From Apodemus sylvaticus (lineage: Eukaryota > Chordata > Mammalia > Rodentia > Muridae), in the NCBI RefSeq assembly GCF_947179515.1, contig NC_067482.1:78038444-78102443 (forward strand): DNA of 64,000 nucleotides, given 5' to 3'. The position numbers and the translations under genes are program-made. The first letter of the stretch is position 1, and every line of letters begins with the position of its first letter. The notes under the pieces are model-generated. The model saw only the letters and a list, made by a program, of their open reading frames with translations. It did no database searches and was not told where the DNA came from. Below are positions 45,404 through 56,312 of the stretch, in pieces.

Positions 45404-45502
45404 CAGCAACAACAAAAGCAAACCAAAAAGTAACAAGTGTAACTCTAGGAATCAATGGTGCTTAAGCACAAAAAAAGACAGAATTAAAAGAGGTCAGATT
45501 TT

Positions 45503-45661
45503 GGGCGGTGGTGGTACACACCTTTAATCCCAGCACTTGGGAGGCAGAGGCAGGAGGATTTCTGAGTTCAAGGCCAGCCTGGTCTACAGAGTGAGTTCCA
45601 GGACAGCCAGGGCTACACAGAGAAACCCTGTCTGGAAAAACCAAAAAAAAAAAAAAAAAAG
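45503..45661 (+). mobile_element. B1 SINE, young
   Basis: Near consensus with a pure A18 tail. Confidence 0.95.
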
Positions 45662-45899
45662 GAAAAATAATTATTTTTATTCACCTGTCGTAGGCCCCTG
45701 AGAAATGACAAAGTGACCTAAGTGGGTGGAAATGAGGCCGCCAGGAAAGCACAGGCCCTTTCACACAAACAAACAAAGCCCTTAGGTTAACACAGCTGAT
45801 AGTTACAGAGCTTGCTCTCAAGTGTGTGTTCAAAGGCTCCGCTGAGAACCCTGTGAAAAGCCCGGCAGGCATGTCCATCTCGCTGGCCGACCAAGGGGT

Positions 45900-45990
45900 T
45901 CACAGAAGCTGAGGTACTTGACTAAAGTCACATGGGTGATTAGTGCTAAGGACCAGAGCTAGGAACTCACAGTCCAAGGCTCTTACCTGA
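45900..45990 (+). mobile_element. MIR fragment next to exon 6
   Basis: acttgactaaagtcacatgg and ccagagctaggaactc fit MIR. It ends 14 bp from the Depdc5 exon 6 donor. Confidence 0.55.
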
Positions 45991-46003
45991 GCAGCCATCT
46001 TAC

Positions 46004-46207
46004 CTACAGGGAAAGTGTGCATCCAGCGCCTTCGGTTGGAGGTGAGCTTCATGGGCATTCTTGAGGGGGCAAAGGGGTTAATCAGTGCTCTCTGAGGTGT
46101 GTATCCTCCAGGTCGGACATGCAGCATGGACTCTGCACTGCCCACGTGGAACCTTCCTGGTGCACTAGAGTCCCGCTGGGGTGGTTCTATCATGTTCTCC
46201 AAGACAT
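46004..46207 (-). CDS. Depdc5: Depdc5 window exon 6 (linker)
   Basis: 204 nt encoding VLENMIEPPQRDSSAPGRFH and continuing through LINPFAPSRMPMKLTSNRRR to WMHTFPV (about residues 556-624). Enters with AT completing Asp and leaves G of a Gly codon. Acceptor ccagcag; donor gtaaga. The block around INPFAPSRMPMKLTSNRRRW is highly conserved for a linker and is likely an ordered contact segment. That last point is inference. Confidence 0.96.
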
Positions 46208-46562
46208 CTGCTGGCCATCATGGAGTTGAACAAAACAAAGCACAAAGCCACAATGAAATCAGAATTTAGTAGATGGATGAGTCAAGGCTAGCAAAAACCT
46301 AGGACATCATAAATATCAGAAGTAAGAGAATGAGTGAAACTGTGAATGAAGAAATAAAACATGTTTAGGTTTGCTTATTTTTCAAGTATTTTGAAGACCT
46401 GTCGCCGTGAAGACACACACAAACCTAACGGATTCCCCTATCTTGCTAGGGGGCTATGAACACTGGGCTGGATGCAGTGAGTATGATGGGGGTTGAGTTA
46501 TCTTCCTTGGGAATGGGGTCAATATATTCTCTATGTGGGCAAAGCAATACAAATTAATGTTT

Positions 46563-46700
46563 GAGCCCAGTATAACAGCACACACCTATAGTCCCAGCAC
46601 TTGGGTAGCAGAGACAGGCAGATTTCTGAGTTCAAGGCCAGCCTGATCTACATATGGTGAGCTGCAGGCCAGAAAGGCTGTTCTGTGCGACCCTGCCTGG
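46563..46700 (+). mobile_element. B1 SINE
   Basis: Diverged plus-strand B1. Confidence 0.85.
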
Positions 46701-47275
46701 AAAAATCAAAGGGGTTATAGAACAAGTCTGCTCACAAACACTGTCTGTTTTTCTTTCCTTCTTTCTTCTTTTCTTTCTCTCTGAATGTATTATTTATTGA
46801 GGCTAATTATTGAGACTGGTCAGAGTACACAGTGATGTCCTCTATCAAAGCAAAAACGACCTTTCACTACAACACACACATTACATTGGTAAATTCACGG
46901 TTGAACTGGCACTCAGAGTGAGGAGTCCCTCCCTTGTTTCAGACTCAAGCATGCTTATGTCATGTGTCCTCAAATAGCTGCTGCCCTAGTTTAGTGTGGC
47001 CCCTGGCTCTGTGTAGAGAAAGGTCCCTCCTGTGCTCTGCTGGATGTGTTCCTGATTTGATAATGCTCTGCTGTCTGTCCAGTGCTTCTATCTGCTACTT
47101 GGTATTTGTCCTTTTATTTTTGCTGCTTAATATGTTAACTCATTCAAAACTGAAAGTATAGTCATTGATCATTTTCTGAACCAAACAGAATACACTGTAC
47201 ACTAATGAATGGTGCTTTGATTTATCAAATAGAACATGTGGCCTAATTAATTACTATGAAAGTGAAAGAAGAAAG

Positions 47276-47530
47276 TCAGCTGGGTAGGATGTTGCTCGTC
47301 TACAGTCCCGGCACTCGGGAGGAAAAGGCAGGAGGATTGCTTCAAGTTCAAGGCTAACTTGGGCAATAGTAAAATGAGAGTCTGAAAAGGGGGCTGGCAA
47401 GACGGCTCGGCAGGTGAGGGAACTCGTCACTAATCCTGGTGACCGGTGTTTAATCCGAAGGACACACATGATAGAATGACTACACAGTGAATCTGAAGCC
47501 AGCCTGGGCTATATGAAACCTTGTCTCAAA
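47276..47530 (+). mobile_element. Old B1 and B4-type SINEs
   Basis: 47,276-47,384 B1-like; 47,389-47,530 starts gggggctggcaagacggctc and ends in B1-like gaaaccttgtctcaaaa. Confidence 0.7.
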
Positions 47531-48029
47531 AATGCAGAGAACATTTTAAAATAAAATACTCTTTGCATTTAAGATATAAATACTGCTGATGTAGGTGATG
47601 TAGGTTATACTCTCTAATCATATAAATAAATACCTGCTTTTTTCTCCTTTGAAATTTCTTGCTTTCAGCTAGTTTTAAAAAATATCCAACCATCAAAAAT
47701 ATTTATAGGCATATACAGCACAACATCATGGTTCCTCATTGATAAATGCACCTTGTTGCCAAATGGTTGGGTCCCAGGAGCTCAAAGTTTCCACTGTTAA
47801 CAAGCTAGGCCATGGAAAAGCCTCCCTGCCTATTAGGACTCCTTCCACAGCAAGAGGGGGCAACTGGGAGCATACGTATTGCTGAGGCTGTAAAAACAAT
47901 CAGACAGAAGTGCATCCACCCACACATTCTTAAGTAATGGAATTTTAGAGGACAATGATGAGCAGAGGGGAGGGCTCTGCATGCTTGCACGAGGGAGGGG
48001 GAACAACAGCTTTGCTCTTGAGCTTTCTC

Positions 48030-48432
48030 TCCTCAGGGTACTAGGGATTGAGACTTCTGCATGGTTGGTGAACGCTCTCCCACTGAACCAAATTCCCAAA
48101 CACCCCCACTTTTTTACTTTTTACTTTTTGAGGCAGCGTTTCTTCATCGCTCAGGCTGGGCTTGAACCACCATGCAGCCCAGACAGGCACTGAACTTGTG
48201 ACCCTCCTGCCTCAGCCTCCCCAGAAGCTGTGACTATGGACCTGTGCCACCAGGCCTGGCTGCACAACTATTCTTTCTTTCTTGTTTCTTTATTTTCTGA
48301 AACAGGATTTCTCTGTATGGTAGCTCTGGCTGTCCTAGAACTTGCTTTATAGACCAGGCTAGCCCAGAACTCAGAGATCTGCCTCTGCCTTTGGAGTGCT
48401 GGGATTGAAGGAGTGTGTCACCACACCCAGCT
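48030..48432 (-). mobile_element. ID, FLAM/PB1-like and B1 SINEs
   Basis: 48,030-48,105 is an ID complement; 48,110-48,263 is an old Alu-monomer-like copy (cgctcaggctgggcttgaac, cctcctgcctcagcctcccc); 48,285-48,432 is a B1. Confidence 0.75.
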
Positions 48433-48680
48433 CCCTGTTCTGTGTTTTAATTGCAGTTGTGGTAAGATGAACCTTTACATGATAAAAACACACAAAACAT
48501 ATGAGTGCAGCATAAGTGAGTAAGCTCTATGAATTGTACCAGTGTCAAGTTTCTGGCTTTGCTGCTGCACTATAGTCATACACAGTGTTACCACTGGGAA
48601 GAGCAGATGTGCAACAATCTTCCTGTATGCCTTTTATTCTCACTTGTTTCAAAAATAAAAGGGCTTTTCTGCTTATTGGT

Positions 48681-48818
48681 TTGTTTTTTTAAAACAGGGC
48701 CTCAACTTTGGAACCCTAACTAGCATTAAATTCACTATGTAAGCCAGGCCAGCCTTGAACTCACAGATCCATCTGAATCCATCTGGAATTTAAGGTGTAT
48801 GCCACTATGCCATACTTG
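48681..48818 (-). mobile_element. Old B1 SINE
   Basis: aagccaggccagccttgaac and a duplicated tccatctgaa motif inside. Confidence 0.75.
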
Positions 48819-48895
48819 GTTTTGTCTTTTTAAGTCAGAGGAGCCTATGAACTACAGTTGCAGTTACAGCTGGAGAGACAAGATAGGACACAGGA

Positions 48896-49205
48896 GACTG
48901 GAGAGATGGCTCAGCGGTTAAGAGCACTGACTGCTCTTCCCGAGGTCCTGAGTTCAAATCCCAGCAACCTCAAGGTGGATTACAGCTCTCTGTAATAGGA
49001 TCTGATGCCCTCTTCTGGTGTGTCTGAAGAGAGCTACAGTATACTCACATACATAAAATAAAAAAAAATTTTTTTTTTTTTGGTTTTTTTGGATTTGGTT
49101 TTTTTCGAGACAGGGTTTCTTTGTATAGCCCTGGCTGTTCTGGAACTCACTTTGTAGACCAGGCTGGCCTCAAACTCAGAAATCCACCTGCCTCTGCCTC
49201 CCAGA
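48896..49205. mobile_element. B2 (+) with truncated B1 (-) in its tail
   Basis: B2 at 48,896-49,060. A minus B1 (49,073-49,205) whose left part (agtgctgggatta ... cggc) is absent has inserted in the B2 tail. aaataaatcttt fragments of that tail continue to about 49,250. Confidence 0.88.
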
Positions 49206-49322
49206 AAAATAAATCTTTATTAAAAGATTTTTAATAAATCTTTTTAATAAAAAAAAAGAAAAGATAGGATACAGGAGGAGGAGGCATGTGATCCCTAGTG
49301 TTTGACAGCAGATTAACAATGC

Positions 49323-49475
49323 AGAGCTGGAGACATGAACAGCACTGCTGCTCTCCAGAGGACCCACATTTGGTTCCTAGCACCCAAGTCAGGCAACTCA
49401 CAAATGCCTGTAATTCCAGCCCAAGGGTATCCAATCTCTGGCCTCTGCCAACACATACCCACACAGATAACTTGG
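49323..49475 (+). mobile_element. B3 SINE, partial
   Basis: tgctctccagaggacccaca through ctctggcctctgcc. Confidence 0.8.
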
Positions 49476-49887
49476 AAGTGACTAGAGGCACCATGTCAGG
49501 TCTCAGGAGCAGTAAAACAGAAGTTCCTAAAGTTTGAGTAAAATAGCTCAAGACCAAGGAGACAGCCAAGGAAGACAAGGCTTTCAAAGGAAGAAAGGGG
49601 AGCAGAAGCAACTCAGGAGCTAACTGCCCAGGCCAGGGGGAGGGGTCCTGGCCTCAGGTGCAACTGAGAAATCTGGCAAAAGTAAGCTATTTCATACACC
49701 TGACAGTGATCGTCTTACATTCCCATGTAAACATCTGGATTTTCTGCTGTAAGACCTTTTTCTACTAACAGCTAGAACAAAGTGTTATTCTGGAACCTGT
49801 TGTACATTATAATAAACTTTATGCAATGGCCAGTTCTCATTTAATTCAGCTACTTATACTGTATTTGTGAATTTGGGGGTGAGAAAT

Positions 49888-50210
49888 GGGGGTTCAAGGC
49901 AGAGTTTCTCTGTGTAGCCCTGGACTAGGATGGCCTCAAATTCCAACATCCACCTACCTCTACCTCTGCAGTGCTGGGATCAAAGGTGTGTGCCACCACA
50001 TCTAGAGCCTGCTGATTCATCTTTGTTGTACTCTGAGGCCTCTAGCACCTTGAATTAAGTCAGCCTGTTTTTTTAAAATAGAGTCTCATAGTGTATCACT
50101 GTGTAACTTCAGTCGGCCTGAAACTCACATGTAGACCATGCTGGCCTTGAACTCAGACATCTGCCTGTCTTTGCAACCCCAGTGATGGAATTAAAGATAT
50201 GCACCCAGCT
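49888..50210 (-). mobile_element. Two B1 SINEs
   Basis: 49,888-50,005 and 50,067-50,210, both diverged and minus strand. Confidence 0.82.
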
Positions 50211-50482
50211 AAGCCAACTCATTTAAAAGGCAAAAAATAAAATCAAGATTAAGCATAATAAAATCAGAGAGTGAGTGAGAATATATGTCATGTCTGTGTA
50301 TTTGTGAAGAGACTGATTCAAAGAATCATTCCATCAGCCCAACTTTGAATATTTAATCTTTTATATAGCATATTTGTATATAACCTACTTCACATAATTC
50401 TACATTAATTATAACAATTAATACAATGTAAATAGCATGTAAGTATTATTATCTAGGAAGTAATGATAAGAATAAAAAGTCT

Positions 50483-50665
50483 GGGGCTGGAGAGATGGCT
50501 CAGAGGTTAAGAGCACTGACTGCTCTTCCCAAGGTCCTGAGTTCAATTCCCAGCAACCACATGGTGGCTCACAACCATCTGTAATGGGATCTAATGCCCT
50601 CTTCTGGTGTGTTTATATAGTGTACTCATATACATAAAATAAAGAAGTAATTTTTTTTAAAAAAG
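50483..50665 (+). mobile_element. B2 SINE
   Basis: Near-consensus head; short deletion in ctgaagacagc. Confidence 0.95.
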
Positions 50666-50703
50666 AGAATAAAACATCTGATTATGTTAGTGTACATTTT
50701 TTG

Positions 50704-50956
50704 TACATGAAGTGTTTTCTCTGCATGTATGTCGAGGCACCTCACGCATGCCCAGTGCCTTCAGGTCAGGACAGGACACTGAACCCTTGGAGCCTGAGTC
50801 ACAGATGAGCTCGTGAGCCATGGTGTGGGTGCAGGGATCAAATCTGGATCCTCTGCAAGAGCAACAATTGCTCTTAAATGACGAGCCACCTCTCCAGACC
50901 CCAGTGTGTGTGTGTGTGTGTGTGTGTGCGTGTGCGTGTGTGTGTGTGTGTGTGTT
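50704..50956 (-). mobile_element. B3 SINE followed by (TG)n
   Basis: B3 at 50,704-50,903, then 26 TG-type units with two CG changes. Confidence 0.88.
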
Positions 50957-51006
50957 TAACCCACTGCTATTTATTTTATGGATACAGAAACCCATGGTTT
51001 TAATAT

Positions 51007-51232
51007 GAGCTGGGCCCTGGTGACAAGGTCTATAAACTCAGCTAACTCTGCAGGCTGAGGCAAGAGGATGGCAGGCCCACAGACTACTTAGGCTATAAAG
51101 AGATCTCAAGTCCAACCCGGGGAACTTAATGAGACCCTGTGCCAAAAAGAAAATAAAGAAAATGCCAGACGAGGGATGTAAGTCAGTGGTATGGCCCTTA
51201 CCCTGAGTTTAATCTCCACTACTGCAAAGAAA
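51007..51232 (+). mobile_element. B1-like plus ID-like SINE
   Basis: B1-like 51,007-51,145 then ID-like 51,165-51,232 (gagtttaatctccactactg). Confidence 0.65.
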
Positions 51233-51545
51233 GAGCGTAACTATGCAAAGTCAGTTACAAAGGACGCTGTTATTTTAAGTATGGCACAAATGGAGTTGAG
51301 AAAATAACAAACCCCTTTGACCCTAGGCCTAAGACAGCACTGTAGATGATGCACAAAAGGTTAAGACATAAATAGTACAATACACATGCAACACCTAATA
51401 TGATCTATACCCATCTGCTGGCATGGCAATAACTAAAATTGAGACGTGCATCCCACTCCCATCACTTCCTGCCACTCTCACCTCTCAATCCTGCAAAGAA
51501 ACAGTTCCCAGACCTCCCCAGCTCTGTCTGCTCCAGCACTCTGAC

Positions 51546-51766
51546 CTCGGGTGCTGGTGTAGCCCAATGAGCTGCTGACTTCATACTGGTGCAGGTGGGG
51601 GTTCGGGATCATCAGGATGTTGGTGCTCTTGCCCAGGGAGCTGTCATCAGAAGCCTGGCTCCTCACATCCTCAGTGGGCAGTGCACGGCTTGGCAGGGAA
51701 GGGCTGGATGAGACATCACAGGAGCTGGCACTTTTGCGATTGTGATTCTCCTGCTCTCTCACAGAC
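51546..51766 (-). CDS. Depdc5: Depdc5 window exon 5 (serine-rich linker)
   Basis: 221 nt (73 codons plus split codons) beginning SVREQENHNRKSASSCDVSS and ending YEVSSSLGYTSTR (about residues 482-556). This is the serine-rich, probably phosphorylated and disordered linker between SABA and SHEN. Acceptor cttgtcag; donor gtcaga after an Asp codon's first G. Close to the human sequence, with scattered replacements (REQENHN for RERESHS). Confidence 0.96.
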
Positions 51767-51942
51767 CTGACAAGCGAGAGGTAAATTAACGCCATGAAAA
51801 GGGCACTTTGACTTTGAGTTCAACATCTACAAAGATCATCAGTTAGATATACTCAGGAAATCAGTATTAAAACTCCCAATATGGGAAATAATGCTAGCCT
51901 GGACAGCAAAGTAAGATTTCATCTCAAGAGGAAAAATAGGGA

Positions 51943-52395
51943 CATGGCAGTTTATATATAACCCTGACAATTGAGAGGCTGAGGCAGAGAGGATCACCAG
52001 GTTCAAGGCCACTCTACGCTGCACAGTAAATCCATGAGATAATGATCAAAACAAGAAAAAAAAAAAACGTTTAAAAAGGTTGTATTAATTGTGTGTATTA
52101 GTCTGTTTAGGGACTGTTTATGTGAATACAGGTGCCCAGAGCTGGAATTACAGGAAGATTGTGAGAGGAACAACTGGGTGCTGGGACTGAACTCAGGTCC
52201 TCTGAAAAAGCAGTATGTCTCTCCAGCCCCTACAAAAAAATTATTTGGCCAGAAAGTGGTGGCACATGCCTTTAATACCAGCACTCAGAAGGCAGAGCCA
52301 GGAGAGTCTCTCTGAGTTTGAGGCCAGCCTGGTCTATAAGTTAAGTTCCAGGACAGTCAGGGATATGCAGAGAAACCCTACCTTAAAAAAAAAAT
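51943..52395. mobile_element. B1 (+), B3 (-), B1 (+) cluster
   Basis: 51,943-52,039 old B1; 52,081-52,230 B3; 52,246-52,395 B1. Confidence 0.82.
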
Positions 52396-52396
52396 T

Positions 52397-52455
52397 GTTA
52401 ACAGTGTGAACAGCTAACAGTGTGAACAGTTAACAGTGTGAACAGTTAACAGTGT
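52397..52455. repeat. 16-bp tandem repeat, about 3.7 copies
   Basis: Unit gttaacagtgtgaaca at 52,397, 52,413 (one change), 52,429 and a partial copy at 52,445, placed directly after the A-tail of a B1 SINE. Confidence 0.93.
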
Positions 52456-52467
52456 ATGCTGAAGCAG

Positions 52468-52656
52468 GGCTGAAGAGATGGAGCAGTGACAAAGAGCACT
52501 CCTCTCGTGCAGAGGACCTACGTTCCCTTCCTCTCACTCACGTCAGCTGGCTCACAAGTCTGTTGACAAGTGTCTAAGTTCCAGGATATCCAACACCCTT
52601 CTACAGACACAGATGAAGGCAAAACATCCATACATAAAAAAATAAAATAAATTGAT
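52468..52656 (+). mobile_element. B3 SINE
   Basis: ggctgaagagatggagcagt to catacataaaaaaataaaat. Confidence 0.8.
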
Positions 52657-52768
52657 TTTTAAAATGCATTCTAAAATATATATAGATGAAAAGAAAATGA
52701 AGTCTAACATTTGCTATAAAACACAGCAGCCAATATTTAAAACGTATTTAAAAATGAGAAAATAATTA

Positions 52769-52935
52769 GGGACGGGCGGTGGTGGCCCACACCTGTAATC
52801 CCAGCACTCTGAGAGGCAGGCGGATTTCTTGAGTTCGAGGCCAGCCTGGTCTACAGAGTGAGTTCCAGGACCACCAGGGCTATATAGAGAAAACCCTGTC
52901 TCAAAAAAACAAAAAATCAAAAAAAAAAAAAGAAA
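52769..52935 (+). mobile_element. B1 SINE with TSD
   Basis: 13-bp TSD, gaaaataattagg, on both sides. Confidence 0.95.
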
Positions 52936-53011
52936 GAAAATAATTAGGATATTTTTCTCTCTCCTTATGAGAAGTTTTTACAATAATACACTCATTGAAA
53001 CATGAAACTTT

Positions 53012-53752
53012 GTGCAAGAAAGATGTTTCAATGGTTAAGGTAATTGGCTGTTCTTCAAGGAAACCTGAATTCAACATCCAGGACAGTGGCTCACAGCTGT
53101 AACTCCCATCACAGGGGATCCAATGCCACTTCTGGAACTAAAAAGCACTTCATGCAGATGGTATATAGTCTTGCACTCAAACCATCCACACATAAAACCA
53201 TTCACACACTGCCCGGCTAAGTTCAGTTCCTAACATGGGCCAAACAAAGCAAACTAATCTAAGCTAAGCAAAAAAATAGACAATAAAATAAAATTTAGCC
53301 GGGTGGTGGAGGTGCACACCTGTAATCCCAGCACTCTGGGAGGCAGAGGCAGGCGGATTTCTGAGTTCCGGGCCAGCCTGGTCTACAGAGTGAGTTCCAG
53401 GACAGCTAGGGTTACACAGAGAAACCCTGTCTCAAACAAACAAACAACAAACAAACAAACAAAAACAGAAAGAAAAAAACCAAAACCAAAAACCCAAAAA
53501 CTTCCCCCTCCCCCTCCACCGCCGCCAAAAAAAAAAACAAAAAAACAAAAAACAATTAGGAGCTGGAAAACTGTCTCAGTGGTTAAGACCATCAGCTGAA
53601 CCACGTGGCAGTGGTGGTGCAGATTTTTAATCCCAATACTCGGGAGGCAGAGGCAGAGGGATCTCTGAGTTCAAGGCCAGCCTGGTCTACAGAGATAGTT
53701 CTAGGAAAGCTAGGGCTACACAGAGAAACCCTGTCATAAAAAGCCAAACAAA
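53012..53752 (+). mobile_element. B3 and two B1 SINEs
   Basis: Old B3/B2 at 53,012-53,203; B1 at 53,298-53,500 with a long CAAA and CCCTCC/CCGCCG tail; a B3/B2 head stub at 53,560-53,599; B1 at 53,604-53,752. Confidence 0.83.
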
Positions 53753-53900
53753 CAAAAACTAAAACATGTTTGAGAATCTTCCTGTATTTTGAGACAGTAC
53801 TTCAGGACAAATAAGAGGTGGACAGAGGCTGCAAACGGAATTCTCATGATCTCTATAAGATGGCTTTTTCTGGGGCTAATTTTAAAACATATATACATAG

Positions 53901-54297
53901 GGCCGGTGAGATGGCTCAGTTATTAAGAGACTGACTGCTCTTCCTGAGTTCAACTCCTAACAACTACATGGTGGCTCACAACCATCTGTAATGGGATCTG
54001 ATGCCCTCTTCTGGTGTGTCTGAAGACAGCTGTAATGTACTCATATACATAAAATAAATCATCTTTTTAAAAAATTAAGATTTATTTTATGTACGTAAAT
54101 GTTCTGCCTGCATGTGTGTAGGTACACCACATGTTTGCCTGTAGCACCTGGTGGTCAGAAGACAACTTTGGGCCTCGGAGAGCCTGGAATTCTAAATCTA
54201 GATGGTTAAGCAACCACCATGTGGATGCTAGAAACTGAACCTGCGTCCTCTGAATGAACAAGCGCTCTTACGCACTGGTCCACCTCTCTAGCTCCAA
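53901..54297. mobile_element. Tail-to-tail B2 (+) and B3 (-) pair
   Basis: B2 at 53,901-54,075 and B3 at 54,077-54,297 face each other at their AT-rich tails, making an inverted SINE pair. Confidence 0.9.
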
Positions 54298-54397
54298 TCT
54301 AAACATCTTCAAAGTTCATTGCATTTATAAAAGTCTCTCAGGTTTCTTTTTGTTTTAGAAGTCTGTTTTAATACAAACAAGTGTTGGAATTAAAAAA

Positions 54398-54500
54398 TAA
54401 AAGAAGGAACACTTCACAAATTTGGATGTCTTCCTTATGCAGGGCCATGCTAAGCTCTGTATGCTTCCAATGTTAGCATATGCACTGCCAAAGTGAGCAC
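54398..54500 (-). pseudogene. U6 snRNA pseudogene
   Basis: Read on the minus strand, the segment starts gtgctcactttggcagtgca and carries the U6 landmarks in order: 5' stem, a region like the ACAGAGA box, tagcatggccctgcataagg, and the gtgaagtgttcct end followed by T-rich sequence. It differs from functional U6 at many positions, including changes in the ACAGAGA neighbourhood. I see no snRNA-type promoter upstream, because a B1 SINE abuts it. It is therefore a retroposed U6 fossil. Confidence 0.88.
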
Positions 54501-54513
54501 CCTTCAGGTTTTC

Positions 54514-54682
54514 TTTTTGTTTGTTTGTTTGTTTGTTTGTTTGTTTGTTTTTGACAGAGTCTCTCTGTAGCCCTGGCTGGCCTGGAACTCATTCTGTAGG
54601 CCAGGCTGCCTTGAACTTAGGAACATCCACCTGCCTCTGCCTCCCAAGTGCTGGGAGTGCTATCACAATCTTCAGGTTTTCT

Positions 54683-54714
<32 letters not shown>

Positions 54715-54865
54715 TGGATTTTGTTTTTTCAAGACAGAGTTTCTCTGTATAGGCCTGGCTGTCCTGGAACTCACAATGTAGATCAGGCTGGCCTCAAACT
54801 CAGAAATCCGCCTGCCTCTGCCTCCCAAAGTGCTGGGATTACAGGCATGCGCTACCACTGCCCGG
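54514..54865 (-). mobile_element. Two B1 SINEs sharing a duplicated target
   Basis: 54,514-54,656 (with a GTTT tract, head missing) and 54,698-54,865 (full). cttcaggttttctttttg occurs before each (54,503 and about 54,672), showing that the first is a TSD-flanked insertion. Confidence 0.88.
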
Positions 54866-54887
54866 CAAGTTTTCTTAATTAATCTTT

Positions 54888-55187
54888 TTTCTTGAGATAT
54901 AATTTCACTATATAACTGAGGCTGGATTTGAACTTGAAATCTGGAGCTGGAGAGATGGCTCGGCGGTTAAGAGCACTGACTGCTCTTCCAAAGGTCCTGG
55001 GTTCAAATCCCAGCAAACACAGGGTGGCTCACAACCATCCGTAATGAGCTCTGACACCCTCTTCTTGTGTGTCTGAGGACATATAATCAATAAATAAATC
55101 TTTTTAAAAAAAAACGAACTTGAAATCCTTTAACATTTGCCTTCTAAGAGTGCTAGGTTACAGACCTGTGCCACCACCATGTCTGGC
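54888..55187 (-). mobile_element. Old B1 split by a B2 insertion
   Basis: Minus B1 halves at 54,888-54,941 and 55,126-55,187 surround a young plus-strand B2 (54,942-55,113). gaacttgaaatc lies on both sides as TSD. Confidence 0.9.
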
Positions 55188-55235
55188 CACTAAATAATTT
55201 TATATGACCCCACCCAAGAGAATCTGACAGGAAAC

Positions 55236-55356
55236 CTGCAGGTGGCGAGGCGCTGAGCCCGGGATGGCCCAGGCAGCCTGAACACTTGGGCATCATAGGC
55301 ATCGTAATCTACTTGGATGGGAAGAGTGTTTTCAGATTCCTTTGGAGTCCCAAGAG
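55236..55356 (-). CDS. Depdc5: Depdc5 window exon 4 (SABA-SHEN linker)
   Basis: 121 nt encoding LGTPKESENTLPIQVDYDAY and then DAQVFRLPGPSRAQRLATC (about residues 443-482). It enters with two bases completing Ser and leaves AG for the next Arg codon. Acceptor tttgcag; donor gtttcc. The VDYDAYDAQVFRLPG core is nearly identical to human, while the tail (AQRLATCR against AQCLTTCR) differs slightly. It sits immediately downstream in transcription of a 680-bp intron that holds one B1. Confidence 0.95.
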
Positions 55357-55567
55357 CTGCAAAACACAAATAATACAATTAAGATAATCTAACAGACACT
55401 TAGAGATATCACTAGAGGTATACTTATCTATATAGAGATGACCTAGACGGGCATCAAAATCTGAAAGGCACAAGTGATACTCTACTAACGACAAGACAGA
55501 ATAATAACCCAACTATCTGGTTAGGACTGACATAAATGCCAAAGTGATGTTAAAATAATATAGAGTT

Positions 55568-55718
55568 GCCAGGCAGTGGTGGCACACACCTTTAACCTCA
55601 GCACTCAGGAGGTAGAGGCAGCTCTATGAGTTCAAGGCCTGTCTAGTATACAGACAAAATTCCAAGATAGCTAGGACTACACAGAGAAAACCCTGACTTG
55701 AAAAACAAGACAAACAAC
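55568..55718 (+). mobile_element. B1 SINE
   Basis: Diverged B1 between exons 3 and 4. Confidence 0.85.
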
Positions 55719-56037
55719 AACAATAAAAATACTTATGTAAAAAAAGTATAGAGTTAAAAGAAAGGCAGTGTAAACAGCACATTAATCTTTTATAGCCTTA
55801 CTTTAAATCCTAGCTGAGCTGGTGGACTATTTTCCACCTGACCCCCCAAAGTGACCCATTCACTGCAGCTTACAGTGAAGGAACAACATCAGCTAAGGAC
55901 CCTTCCAAAGGTGACATAAGGAACCTGGGTGTCTTGACCGTTATATGAACCTTTTTATATTATTTCACATTATTCTGTTGCCATGAATTAGCTGACTATT
56001 TCTAAAAGTGATGAAATAATATGTCAAACATACTCAC

Positions 56038-56074
56038 ATGTATCACGGCCATTTTTGGTTTTCTCAGAGGCAGA
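56038..56074 (-). CDS. Depdc5: Depdc5 window exon 3 (37-nt micro-exon, linker)
   Basis: A short exon reading SASEKTKNGRDT plus the first base of a Ser codon, corresponding to the human PASEKAKNGRDT stretch just after SABA (about residues 430-442). Acceptor ttttcag and donor gtgagt are both strong. It is too small to stand out as an ORF; I found it by joining phases between exons 2 and 4. Its length is not a multiple of three, so skipping it would shift the frame. The segment is polar and probably disordered. Confidence 0.93.
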
Positions 56075-56312
56075 CTGAAAAATTAAGTAGATAATTTATC
56101 ATTCCTCTGATAGAACAACACAGTATGTGCTACTCCCCACAGCAAAGACCATGTCCTAGCTATCGAGTAACTTATGAAAAGTGGGTGCTAACACTTGACA
56201 CCTGCCTACCACAGTGTCAAGCCCTGCTAAGTCTTTTAATTCCCACCTTTCATTGATTTATTTCCACAACCTTATCCAGATGGGGCATAGGAGAACTGTA
56301 TAGGGGAGTATG

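Larger units (their letters stand above)
46208..51545. other. Intron between window exons 5 and 6, overview
   Basis: 5.3 kb. 46,210-46,560, 46,705-47,270, 47,535-48,025, 49,480-49,885, 50,215-50,480 and 51,235-51,545 hold no recognised element. The rest is listed SINEs. Confidence 0.6.
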
